Virus record (IMG/VR): IMGVR_UViG_3300031227_003385 | Location: 1-23,900 of that record | Direction: 5' to 3' (one strand) | Length of the DNA stretch: 23,900 nucleotides | DNA from: a virus | Shown: in pieces, positions 1 through 5,868 of the stretch | How the letters are laid out: the number at the start of each line of letters is the position of its first letter | How positions within the stretch are numbered: the first letter of the stretch is position 1 | Translations under genes and position numbers: made by a program | The notes under the pieces: generated by a model | What the model saw: the letters and a program-made list of their open reading frames with translations, nothing else | Told to the model about the DNA's origin: nothing | Database searches by the model: none

Positions 1-2
1 TT

Positions 3-1160
3 GGTCTTGGTTTCTGCGCTGGATATTACCAGTACCGGAAATGCAAAAGCATAGCTGAGGCGATTAACAGATCGAAAAATCGCAGTAAATTTAAGTTCGT
101 GTTGGGTGGTCATGGTCCGGCTGGATCGCCTGAGTTCTTTATTGATAAGTTTGATGCTGACCATGTGGTTTATGGTCCTGGTGAGTTTTTTATGGATGAT
201 TTAAACGATCCTGACCACGTTATTTACTCAGACAGATACCATAACATTGACAATTATGAGTGGCCTGATTACGCCAATTTTCCCATTGATATCTATAAGC
301 GTATATCATGGCCCACATCTAAACCAAGTGACTTCTGTATGCCTGTTCTATCCGGTCGCGGCTGTCCTTACAAATGCACGTTCTGTTTCAGGATGGATGA
401 AGGTTTCAGGCCGAGAAGTCCAGAGGCGGTAATTGATGAAATGGAATATTTGTGGAGAAATCACCAGGTGAATCATTTTCAGTTCAGTGATGAACTCCTG
501 ATGTCCAGCTCTGGCCGAACGGTTGAATTCTGTGAGTCGATTATCAGAAGCAAGCTTTTCAAGGAATGCAAAAACCTGAAATGGGACTGTAACGGGCGCT
601 TAAACTTTGCCATACCTGAAGTGCTAACGCTTATGAAAAAAGCCGGATGTGAGTATGTGAATTACGGGGTTGAGGCTTTGGATAATGAAGTGCTGGCCCG
701 GATGAATAAAAAGCTGACAGTCGAGAAGATCACAACAGGGGTTGAGGCAACGCTCAAGGCTGGACTTGTGCCGGGGTTGAATATCTTGTGGGGTAGCATT
801 GGGGATACCGTTGAAACGCTCGACAAGGGGGTCTCTTTTTTGCATAAATATGATACCTGCGCGGAGCTTAGGACCATACGGCCTGTCGCGCCATATCCCG
901 GGACTGAGCTTTATAAATACGCGGTTGAAAATGGGTTGATCAAGGACGCTGAGGATTTTTACGAAAATAAGCACACGAACAGCGATCTTTTTACGTGTAT
1001 GCTGATGGATATGGATATGGATGACGCTCATTTGCAATTGTGTGCTGCAAATGGCTCCCTTTATATTAATTATTTATCGGCCAAAAATTCAGACATGATA
1101 GAGGCAACAAGCAAATTTTACCAAAACGGCGGTGAATTTCGCGGATTTCGGGAGGTGTGA
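3..1160 (+). CDS. B12-binding-type radical SAM protein, 5' truncated
   Basis: The frame is open from the window's first bases, so the gene starts upstream and at least 385 residues are visible. Radical SAM enzymes bind a 4Fe-4S cluster and cleave S-adenosylmethionine; the CX3CX2C signature is seen as CPYKCTFC (codons from 363 to 386). Before it, LGGHGPAG followed by a PE..., DHVVYGPGE stretch resembles the end of the cobalamin-binding Rossmann domain that precedes the radical SAM barrel in B12-dependent enzymes; the DxHxxG part would lie outside the window. Further on, the NYGVEALDNEVLARMNKK stretch is typical of this superfamily. It heads a tightly packed plus-strand accessory block, and a second radical SAM gene lies 1.4 kb downstream. 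The substrate cannot be read; methylation or rearrangement of a lipid, sugar or peptide are all possible. The superfamily is certain; the B12 subclass is likely. Confidence 0.88.
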   Translation, partial: GLGFCAGYYQYRKCKSIAEAINRSKNRSKFKFVLGGHGPAGSPEFFIDKFDADHVVYGPGEFFMDDLNDPDHVIYSDRYHNIDNYEWPDYANFPIDIYKRISWPTSKPSDFCMPVLSGRGCPYKCTFCFRMDEGFRPRSPEAVIDEMEYLWRNHQVNHFQFSDELLMSSSGRTVEFCESIIRSKLFKECKNLKWDCNGRLNFAIPEVLTLMKKAGCEYVNYGVEALDNEVLARMNKKLTVEKITTGVEATLKAGLVPGLNILWGSIGDTVETLDKGVSFLHKYDTCAELRTIRPVAPYPGTELYKYAVENGLIKDAEDFYENKHTNSDLFTCMLMDMDMDDAHLQLCAANGSLYINYLSAKNSDMIEATSKFYQNGGEFRGFREV

Positions 1161-1161
1161 A

Positions 1162-1452
1162 ATGATTAAAACATACGAATTAAAAGACCATGAAAAGGCG
1201 TTAAATATTGTGAAATTAACGTTTAGTTGCTCGGAAGAAACAGAAGGGTTTGTTGATAAAATGTTATTTAGAAAGTCGAAAAAGTATTCTGTTGTTGTTT
1301 TTTATCACATTGAAAACACAGTCCATATGACCGGAAACTTGTTTTATTCTCACGGCGTTTCTGTACACCCGCTATTATGGAGCATTTTTAATAACCTGAT
1401 AAAAATCAACGGGATTAAAGAATTTTATGAAAAAGGAGGCAAGATGAAATGA
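1162..1452 (+). CDS. small hypothetical protein
   Basis: This encodes 96 residues. The ATG at 1162 is chosen because GGAGGT (1151-1156) lies just upstream, inside the end of the radical SAM gene; an earlier in-frame ATG at 1132 lies within that gene and has no such site. The protein is mixed basic/acidic with a hydrophobic core strand (YSVVVFYHI) and a helical second half ending in FYEKGGKMK. I do not recognise a family. Its 3' end overlaps the M15 peptidase by an ATGA-type junction, so the two are probably translationally coupled. An accessory fold related to GNAT-like phage proteins is conceivable but unsupported. Confidence 0.7.
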   Translation: MIKTYELKDHEKALNIVKLTFSCSEETEGFVDKMLFRKSKKYSVVVFYHIENTVHMTGNLFYSHGVSVHPLLWSIFNNLIKINGIKEFYEKGGKMK

Positions 1453-1745
1453 GCTTAAATAAACAGCAATTCCAATTCACGTTTTTAATCGGGCAGTTGA
1501 TAAATTATGCCTATAATAACGGGTATACGCTCACTTTTGGTGATGCTTATGCCAACCATGGACACAAGAAAGGAAGCTTTCATTATAACCGGCTGGCGGT
1601 TGATTTTAACCTGTTCAGGAACGGGGTATACCTGTTCGAAACAGCCGATTATTTAATGCTTGGCGAATTTTGGGAATCCATCGGTGGTACGTGGGGTGGA
1701 CGGTTTAAAAATAAAGACGGTTGCCATTTTAGCTTAGGAGAATGA
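1449..1745 (+). CDS. M15-family peptidase (phage endolysin type)
   Basis: This 98-residue protein matches the small phage M15 peptidases (L-alanyl-D-glutamate or D-Ala-D-Ala type) that cut peptidoglycan crosslinks at lysis. The zinc-site pattern is visible: H45 and D52 in HYNRLAVDF and H93 in the final GCHFSL. Between them lies the conserved stretch LGEFWESIGGTWGGRF (71-86), which is characteristic of this phage subgroup. No signal peptide is seen, so a holin would be needed for release, and none is evident next door. GGAGG (1435-1439) sits 9 bp before the ATG. Lysis genes in P22-like phages commonly form a cassette with holin and spanin; here the peptidase lies among radical SAM and Tat-leader genes instead. 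Confidence 0.88.
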   Translation: MSLNKQQFQFTFLIGQLINYAYNNGYTLTFGDAYANHGHKKGSFHYNRLAVDFNLFRNGVYLFETADYLMLGEFWESIGGTWGGRFKNKDGCHFSLGE

Positions 1746-1746
1746 A

Positions 1747-2133
1747 TTGAACAGACGAAACTTTTTGAAAATCATAGGCGCAGGTATTGGGGGTTCGCTT
1801 ATTCTGCCAAATTTCGATATAGTTTCACCGTTGGCCGAAGTGTCGGAGGATAACGTGTTGAGCCATATTAGGGCTATTTGCTATTGGGATATGAATGTTT
1901 CTGGAAAGGAGTATGTTAGATATGATATCTCATATGGTGATGAACATATTTATGCGGAATCTCTCATAGAATTTTACCAGAGAAAAGACTACAAAGAGAC
2001 ACATCATATACCTATGATTGAGGCGTTAAAAAGATATCTGGACGGTAAAAAAATCAAGAAATTTAGAATTTTAGATATGACACCGGGCCATGTCAATCCG
2101 GCATGGTTTAGTGAAGCATTAAGGAGGTGTTAA
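1747..2133 (+). CDS. hypothetical protein with twin-arginine (Tat) leader
   Basis: This encodes 128 residues from a TTG start, chosen because AGGAG (1736-1740) is correctly placed and no nearby in-frame ATG keeps the leader. The N-terminus MNRRNFLKIIGAGIGG is a textbook Tat signal: an RRxFLK motif then a glycine-rich hydrophobic stretch to about residue 21. The mature part (YWDMNVSGKEYVRYDIS..., then a basic YLDGKKIKKFRILDMTPGH segment) matches no family I recognise. If exported, the product would fold in the cytoplasm and act in the periplasm of a Gram-negative host. Tat leaders are unusual in phage genes. The next gene carries a similar leader, suggesting duplication or acquisition from a host operon. 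TGA of the peptidase gene and this TTG are separated by one base. Confidence 0.7.
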   Translation: MNRRNFLKIIGAGIGGSLILPNFDIVSPLAEVSEDNVLSHIRAICYWDMNVSGKEYVRYDISYGDEHIYAESLIEFYQRKDYKETHHIPMIEALKRYLDGKKIKKFRILDMTPGHVNPAWFSEALRRC

Positions 2134-2134
2134 T

Positions 2135-2434
2135 ATGAACAGGCGAAAATTTCTAAAATCGATTATCAAAGGCGTGGCGGTTGGCACAATCGCGCCTATG
2201 GCTCTGGTTAAGTCGCTTCCTGGGATATCAAAGGCTATGGTTTCGACGCCTGGCATGAGAGCTACATTAGGGAATACTTTATTGACCCCACAGATTATCG
2301 CACAGGAAGCCCTAAGAATGCTTCAAGAGGATTTGGTTCTGTCCAAGCTGGTGCATAAGGAATATGACAGCCCAATCAAAAAATTAGACACTATTAAAAT
2401 CAGGCGTCCACCGAAGTTTAAAATTACTAAATAG
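2135..2434 (+). CDS. chimera: Tat leader fused to coat-protein N-terminus
   Basis: This encodes 99 residues from an ATG with a strong AAGGAGGT site (2121-2128). Residues 1-30 or so form a second Tat-type leader (MNRRKFLKSIIKGVAVGT). Residues 47-99 align with residues 5-58 of the major coat protein encoded at 11595: NTLLTPQIIAQEAL against NSLLTPSIIAKEAL, and IKIRRPPKFKITK against ITIRKPVKFKVTK. By eye about half of the positions are identical. The gene stops with TAG exactly where the coat protein would continue. It therefore looks like an accident joining an export leader to a piece of a different phage's coat gene. Whether it is translated and does anything is unknown. An interfering coat fragment is possible, but a Tat leader would tend to send it out of the cytoplasm. 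Confidence 0.6.
   Translation: MNRRKFLKSIIKGVAVGTIAPMALVKSLPGISKAMVSTPGMRATLGNTLLTPQIIAQEALRMLQEDLVLSKLVHKEYDSPIKKLDTIKIRRPPKFKITK
2273..2431 (+). pseudogene. coat gene remnant, N-terminal piece
   Basis: This is the coat-derived part of the chimeric gene at 2135. It matches coat residues 5-58 with one single-residue gap. The DNA differs from the intact coat gene at very many positions, including non-synonymous ones. It is therefore a diverged homolog, probably from a related phage, and not a recent copy of the gene at 11595. It is followed in the same reading frame by a second coat piece after a TAG codon. Confidence 0.75.
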
Positions 2435-2443
2435 GAGGTAGGC

Positions 2444-2554
2444 ATGGGGGTTTTGCAGTTGGGCGATATCTTCACAGTAGAGGGTTTCTTCGAACCTGGC
2501 ACTACTAAACTTAAACAATTCAGGAATACAGAAGAAGTAACAGGAGGTGCTATA
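2444..2554 (+). pseudogene. coat gene remnant, I-domain piece
   Basis: These bases encode VLQLGDIFTVEGF followed by LKQF, matching coat residues 257-286 (VLNVGDVFTVAGV, then LRQF), with a gap where the coat has a longer loop. About 200 coat residues are missing between this piece and the one ending at 2431, so the ancestral gene suffered an internal deletion. The piece has its own ATG at 2444 with AGGAGG (2433-2438) and runs in frame into the SPASM radical SAM gene. It could therefore be read as a 37-residue extension of that enzyme. I treat it as a remnant because a better start exists at 2555. Confidence 0.72.
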
Positions 2555-3385
2555 ATGTACGGACTCAGCGGAGTAAATATTGAATTAACGTCAAGGTGCC
2601 AGAAAAGCTGCTGGATGTGCGGAAGGCGCAAGCTGGAAAGAGAACACCCTGAAAAATGCGATTGGGGAGACATGCCTTTCGATATGGTTCAAAACCTATC
2701 TGAAGAAATACCGAAGGGTGTATTTGTCCAGTTCCATTGGAATGGTGAGCCGCTTATGTACCCGAAATTATTAGATGCGCTGACTTTGTTCAGGAATCAC
2801 CATACCGGGCTGGATACTAACGGTAAGTTGTTATTTGAAAAGGCTTACGAGCTTATCGGGTATATCGACACGCTGACAATTTCGGTTATTCAGGACGATC
2901 CAGAGGCGGTTGAACAGTTTGATATTGTATCAAAATTCCTTGATCTAAGAGGTGACAGAAAACCAATGGTTATCTTCAGGATACTAGGGGATGTTTTGAC
3001 ATCGGCATGGGAGGTCTTAGCCAAGCACCATAATTGCCAGATAGTAACCCGCACCCTACACAGCCCGGATATGTCCAAAGACTACGAAAAGCCGGTTACG
3101 ATTCCCGAAACAGGGGTATGTCAGGAAATGTTGCATAAGCTGGCTATTGATCGGTTTGGTAACGTATCGCCTTGTGTGAGGTATGATCCTGACGGCGTTA
3201 ACAGGCTTGGAAGGGTTGATTTATGTTATCTTGGGGAAAATCCTGACTGTTGGGGAGATCCTAATATTAAAGAGGTTTGGTATGGAGATAAGCGCAAAGA
3301 ATGGGTCAAGGCCCACATGGAAGGTAGGCGGGAAGATGTGCCGCTGTGCGGTGGGTGCAGCTATTGGGGGGTGCCTTGTGGGTAA
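2555..3385 (+). CDS. radical SAM protein with SPASM-like C-terminus
   Basis: This encodes 276 residues from the ATG at 2555, chosen for AGGAGG (2542-2547) 7 bp upstream and because the protein then begins directly with the barrel's first strand. The 4Fe-4S signature is C15, C19, C22 in TSRCQKSCWMCGRRK. HWNGEPLMYPKL supplies the GEP-type strand that contacts SAM. The C-terminal third has spaced cysteines (a CQEM... segment, DRFGNVSPCVRYD, and finally VPLCGGCSYWGVPCG), the layout of a SPASM/twitch auxiliary cluster domain. SPASM enzymes modify peptides, proteins or small molecules. The substrate is unknown. The small gene just upstream could in principle be a peptide substrate, but it carries a Tat leader and coat sequence and no RiPP-like core. 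The 3' end overlaps the next gene by 8 bp. Confidence 0.88.
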   Translation: MYGLSGVNIELTSRCQKSCWMCGRRKLEREHPEKCDWGDMPFDMVQNLSEEIPKGVFVQFHWNGEPLMYPKLLDALTLFRNHHTGLDTNGKLLFEKAYELIGYIDTLTISVIQDDPEAVEQFDIVSKFLDLRGDRKPMVIFRILGDVLTSAWEVLAKHHNCQIVTRTLHSPDMSKDYEKPVTIPETGVCQEMLHKLAIDRFGNVSPCVRYDPDGVNRLGRVDLCYLGENPDCWGDPNIKEVWYGDKRKEWVKAHMEGRREDVPLCGGCSYWGVPCG

Positions 3386-3737
3386 CTACAGAAGGGAATC
3401 TATCCCTAAAATAATAATATGGATCGGCTTGTTTATGTTGGTCGCTGTTCCCACCTTCTTTTTACTTAAGACGGCAGAGCGCTCTTTTCTTGATGCAGTT
3501 AATGAATTCCCAATGGAAAACGACAAACCGTTATATATCATCATTAGCAAGTCGGTCGCTTATCCTGATATGATCAAAATGTGCGCTTATGAAATAAAAG
3601 TAGAGCCTATGAATAATATATGGTGCAGGGATGGCATAAAAGAGATTGGTGATGATATCTTAACCAGGGTGTGGTTTGACATAGACGGCAACGTGTACGG
3701 CCGCGGCGTAACGCTGGTGTTTAAGCATGCCATGTAA
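3378..3737 (+). CDS. one-pass membrane protein, unknown function
   Basis: This encodes 119 residues from a GTG at 3378 inside the end of the radical SAM gene, with a G-rich site (3366-3371). The frame is open further upstream, but those codons overlap the radical SAM gene and lack a ribosome-binding site. After a short basic N-terminus (MGNYRRESIPK) comes one hydrophobic segment of about 19 residues (IIIWIGLFMLVAVPTFFLL). The rest is soluble, so a type II or uncleaved-anchor membrane protein with a periplasmic domain is likely. The soluble domain includes two cysteines (MCAYEIKV, IWCRDGIK). No family is recognised. An inner-membrane lysis or exclusion role would fit a phage but is only a guess. 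Confidence 0.65.
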   Translation: MGNYRRESIPKIIIWIGLFMLVAVPTFFLLKTAERSFLDAVNEFPMENDKPLYIIISKSVAYPDMIKMCAYEIKVEPMNNIWCRDGIKEIGDDILTRVWFDIDGNVYGRGVTLVFKHAM

Positions 3738-3954
3738 AAAAGTATCTTACAACACAAAAGCTATTGCTCTGATGTGCGCGGCCAGGTTCTTAAAGCATAG
3801 CGATGTGAAAATAAAATTCTTGAGGGCTTATAAATGCCCTATTTGTAAAAAATGGCACTTAACTAAACAACAGGAAAGGGGTACACATGGATCACGACAA
3901 AACAACAGTATACAGATGGAGAATAGAAAAGCTAAAAGATCAAAAGTTGATTGA
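3727..3954 (+). CDS. small zinc-ribbon-like protein
   Basis: This encodes 75 residues. The central part, ALMCAARFLKHSDVKIKFLRAYKCPICKKWHLTKQ (given in two pieces: residues 15-32 and 33-49), resembles a widespread family of small phage proteins. Those end in a CPxCxxWHLT knuckle after a helix rich in Ala and basic residues. A single CxxC plus the following His may bind zinc. The tail after the knuckle (QERGTHGSRQ...) shares DNA with the start of the next gene in another frame and is probably unstructured. The start overlaps the preceding gene by 11 bp and has no strong ribosome-binding site, so coupling is likely. Confidence 0.6.
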   Translation: MPCKKVSYNTKAIALMCAARFLKHSDVKIKFLRAYKCPICKKWHLTKQQERGTHGSRQNNSIQMENRKAKRSKVD

Positions 3955-4132
3955 CTTCTTGCCGACAATTGAGATGGGCAGAAAGTCAGACATGGAGATT
4001 TTAAGATCATGGATGGGATATTTTAGATCTATAAAATCTCCATACGTTGTATTGAAAAAGAGTGGGAAAAAAGAGCTTGTTTTATACAAATTGTGGAAGG
4101 CTGGTGATTTTTGGTTAACACTTGATGTTTAA
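3887..4132 (+). CDS. small hypothetical protein
   Basis: This encodes 81 residues from ATG 3887, preceded by AGGAAAGGGG (3872-3881). The sequence is highly charged and starts with a helical segment (TVYRWRIEKLKDQKLIDFLP) followed by GRKSDMEILRSWMGYF and a C-terminal part rich in strand-forming residues. No family is recognised. The first 68 bp overlap the end of the zinc-ribbon gene. The methyltransferase gene starts 10 bp after its stop. Confidence 0.6.
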   Translation: MDHDKTTVYRWRIEKLKDQKLIDFLPTIEMGRKSDMEILRSWMGYFRSIKSPYVVLKKSGKKELVLYKLWKAGDFWLTLDV

Positions 4133-4142
4133 AGGAGGAAAG

Positions 4143-5009
4143 ATGAAAAACGAAGAAAAATTTTGTAAATGTGGTCAAAAGATGATTTATGACACCATTT
4201 CAGACACGTCAAAATGCTACAAGTGCAACGAAGTTAAAACGAACGAAGACCTAAAAGAAGTCTACAACAAAGGAGAGCTTGAATTCTATCCCGGGTTTAT
4301 GGAGTCGCTCATGCTGTTACAGATGATCGCGCCGGATACCTGGCAGGGTAAAACAGTGCTTGAGATCGGATGCGGTGAGGGACATTTGGCGAGTATGATT
4401 CATTATGCCGGGGCTACTTCTGTTCGTGGTGTGGATTATTCTAAAAGTGCGATTAAAAAGGCCACGACGTATTATAACAAGCCTGACCTGACGTTCAAGG
4501 AGCATGATATACCCTATGTAAATAGCAAGTATGAGCCACAGGACGTGATAGTCATGCAAGGAGTCCTTGAACACTTAGACGATCCGTTCAGGGTCCTTAA
4601 AACCATCATGAATAAAAACCTGACCACAACCGGCACCATGATTCTCAGCGTCCCAAACTGGTCAAATCCGAGGGGTTATGTTTATCATACTTGTAGAATA
4701 CTCTATGATGCTAAAATGACGCTCACAGACCTGCATTTCTTCGGAACGCGGGATTTTATCGAGTTTTCGGACAAAAACGGGTATAAACTCACAGCTGTGA
4801 CAACTGACATTGGCTTAGGCATGGGTGAGGATATGATTAAGGATTTAACCAGACGCTTGCCACTTGCAGACCCAAACGTTAAGCCTGAGAGCGTTAAACA
4901 GCTTATGGCGTTCATGGATAAGAACATTCCGTATACTCAGGAGGGTGAGCTTTCAGGGGCCACGATTGGGTATAAATTGGAGAAAATGCCGGTTCAGGGA
5001 GGTGCTTGA
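4143..5009 (+). CDS. SAM-dependent class I methyltransferase with N-terminal zinc ribbon
   Basis: This encodes 288 residues from ATG 4143, with AAAGGAGG (4131-4138) just upstream. Residues 8-28 carry paired cysteines (CKCGQK and CYKC), a likely zinc ribbon. Motif I of the Rossmann methyltransferase fold is VLEIGCGEG (72-80). The acidic residue that binds the ribose hydroxyls is D98 in GVDYS. Post-motif features include QGVLEHLDDP (139-148), the common phrase of methyltransferase family 11/23 members. Zinc-ribbon methyltransferases of this kind are frequent in sugar and natural-product pathways, so together with the radical SAM genes a glycan or small-molecule modification pathway is plausible. 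The substrate is unknown. It overlaps the next gene by one base (TGATG). Confidence 0.87.
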   Translation: MKNEEKFCKCGQKMIYDTISDTSKCYKCNEVKTNEDLKEVYNKGELEFYPGFMESLMLLQMIAPDTWQGKTVLEIGCGEGHLASMIHYAGATSVRGVDYSKSAIKKATTYYNKPDLTFKEHDIPYVNSKYEPQDVIVMQGVLEHLDDPFRVLKTIMNKNLTTTGTMILSVPNWSNPRGYVYHTCRILYDAKMTLTDLHFFGTRDFIEFSDKNGYKLTAVTTDIGLGMGEDMIKDLTRRLPLADPNVKPESVKQLMAFMDKNIPYTQEGELSGATIGYKLEKMPVQGGA

Positions 5010-5239
5010 TGTCTGACCAAGAAGAAACAAGGGCGGTTTTTTGGGAAAAGAGAGCTAAGATAGCCCAAGATTCTTCTGATTATTATCAAGAGGAATTAGT
5101 CAAGGCTCATGCCTTATTGGGTAGGGTGATTCATCAGATAAGTGAGCGTTGGGATTCGGTAAATCTGACTAAATATCATCCAACTGATAATCTGGCCGGT
5201 AAACGAACGCTAATGAATCCGAAAGGGGGTCAAGGCTAA
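5009..5239 (+). CDS. small conserved-looking phage protein upstream of terminase
   Basis: This encodes 76 residues from ATG 5009, preceded by AGGGAGGT (4996-5003). The TTG three bases earlier is less suitable. The first two thirds are a charged, probably coiled-coil helix (VFWEKRAKIAQDSSDYYQEE, then LLGRVIHQISERW). The end (NLTKYHPTDNLAGKRTLMN) looks like a flexible tail of the sort found in small phage proteins of unknown role. It is the last gene before the terminator at 5288 and closes the accessory block. Confidence 0.65.
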   Translation: MSDQEETRAVFWEKRAKIAQDSSDYYQEELVKAHALLGRVIHQISERWDSVNLTKYHPTDNLAGKRTLMNPKGGQG

Positions 5240-5287
5240 GATCGCTAAGGGGAAGAAATAATTTAATAAGTACCATTGATATACAAT

Positions 5288-5319
5288 AAGCCCGGTTTGG
5301 TAACATTCCGGGCTTTTTT
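5288..5319 (+). terminator. rho-independent terminator
   Basis: A perfect 8-bp stem, AAGCCCGG (5288-5295) with CCGGGCTT (5308-5315), encloses a 12-base loop and is followed by more T residues. It lies 48 bp after the last accessory gene, separating that block from the packaging and head operon. Confidence 0.85.
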
Positions 5320-5330
5320 GTACCCATACC

Positions 5331-5344
5331 GTCAAAATTTTGAC
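5331..5344. promoter_or_regulatory. 14-bp perfect palindrome, operator-like
   Basis: GTCAAAATTTTGAC reads the same on both strands. A related copy starts 42 bp further on. The right half, followed by A, also makes TTGACA, a consensus -35 hexamer, but no good -10 lies 16-18 bp downstream. The position between a terminator and the small terminase gene suits an operator or a terminase recognition site. Confidence 0.5.
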
Positions 5345-5372
5345 ACAATTGGGTTAAAACCGTACCAAAGGC

Positions 5373-5386
5373 GTCAAAAACTTGAC
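5373..5386. promoter_or_regulatory. second palindrome-like copy, operator or promoter region
   Basis: GTCAAAAACTTGAC is a near-palindromic variant of the element at 5331, 42 bp away start to start, or about four helical turns. TTGACA at 5382-5387 could be a -35 box. The hexamer 17 bp further is TAACCT, a weak -10, so a promoter here would need an activator. No gene other than terS lies immediately downstream. Confidence 0.45.
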
Positions 5387-5442
5387 ATATGTGAAATAGG
5401 CTGTTAACCTTGGGTAAACGTGTAAATAAAGCTGAGGTTAAG

Positions 5443-5868
5443 ATGGCTAAGCTAACAGTTAGAAAAAAGGAAAAGTTCTGTAAGATACTCGAAGCTACTG
5501 GAAATATAACCAAAGCGGCGCTGAGCATAGACTTAGCTCGCAACTCCCTGTACGCTGCCAAGGCCAGGTGTGAGCCTTTTTCTAAGATGTGGGACAATGC
5601 TTTCGATGCTTTCATTGATCGCTTAGAAGAAGAAGGATTCAACCGAGCGTTCGGGGCTGAGGAACAAAAGCTATTCACAGAGAAGGGTAAAGAAGTACTG
5701 ATTAAATCCAAGCATTCTGACACACTCCTGATATTCATGCTGAAAGGCAACCGCGAGAAGTACCGAGATCGACACGTCTTAGAAACAGATCCAGATAAAC
5801 CACTTGTAGTTGAATTGAAATTCGTTTTACCGGGTGACAATGACAACAGCAAAAACAATACAACCTGA
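5443..5868 (+). CDS. terS: terminase small subunit
   Basis: This encodes 141 residues. ATG 5443 is preferred because GAGG (5434-5437) is well placed; the frame extends to a TTG at 5410 without a clear site. A helix-turn-helix is visible at about residues 22-42 (ITKAALSIDLARNSLYAAKA), as in TerS proteins that bind the packaging site. The middle is helical and charged (DRLEEEGFNRAFGAE), consistent with oligomerisation, and the tail (ELKFVLPGDND...) is acidic. It lies immediately before the large terminase gene and overlaps it. TerS selects the phage DNA and hands it to TerL at the portal. Confidence 0.87.
   Translation: MAKLTVRKKEKFCKILEATGNITKAALSIDLARNSLYAAKARCEPFSKMWDNAFDAFIDRLEEEGFNRAFGAEEQKLFTEKGKEVLIKSKHSDTLLIFMLKGNREKYRDRHVLETDPDKPLVVELKFVLPGDNDNSKNNTT

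Noticed and set aside
2432-2434. TAG recoded as an amino acid in this phage
   Set aside because: Genes ending at 10550, 21219 and 21977 use TAG as a sensible terminal stop, so recoding is not supported.
3183-3377. Longer version of the membrane protein starting at 3183
   Set aside because: The extra 65 codons overlap the SPASM domain of the radical SAM gene and have no ribosome-binding site; a GTG at 3378 gives a sensible membrane anchor.
5382-5410. Strong late promoter TTGACA...TAACCT
   Set aside because: The -35 is perfect but the -10 matches only three of six positions, so it is noted only as a possible weak or activated promoter.
5169-5858. Long minus-strand frame opposite the terminase small subunit
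   Set aside because: It covers the terminator, the palindromes and terS, is Ser/Leu-rich like a typical shadow, and lacks a ribosome-binding site or family features.
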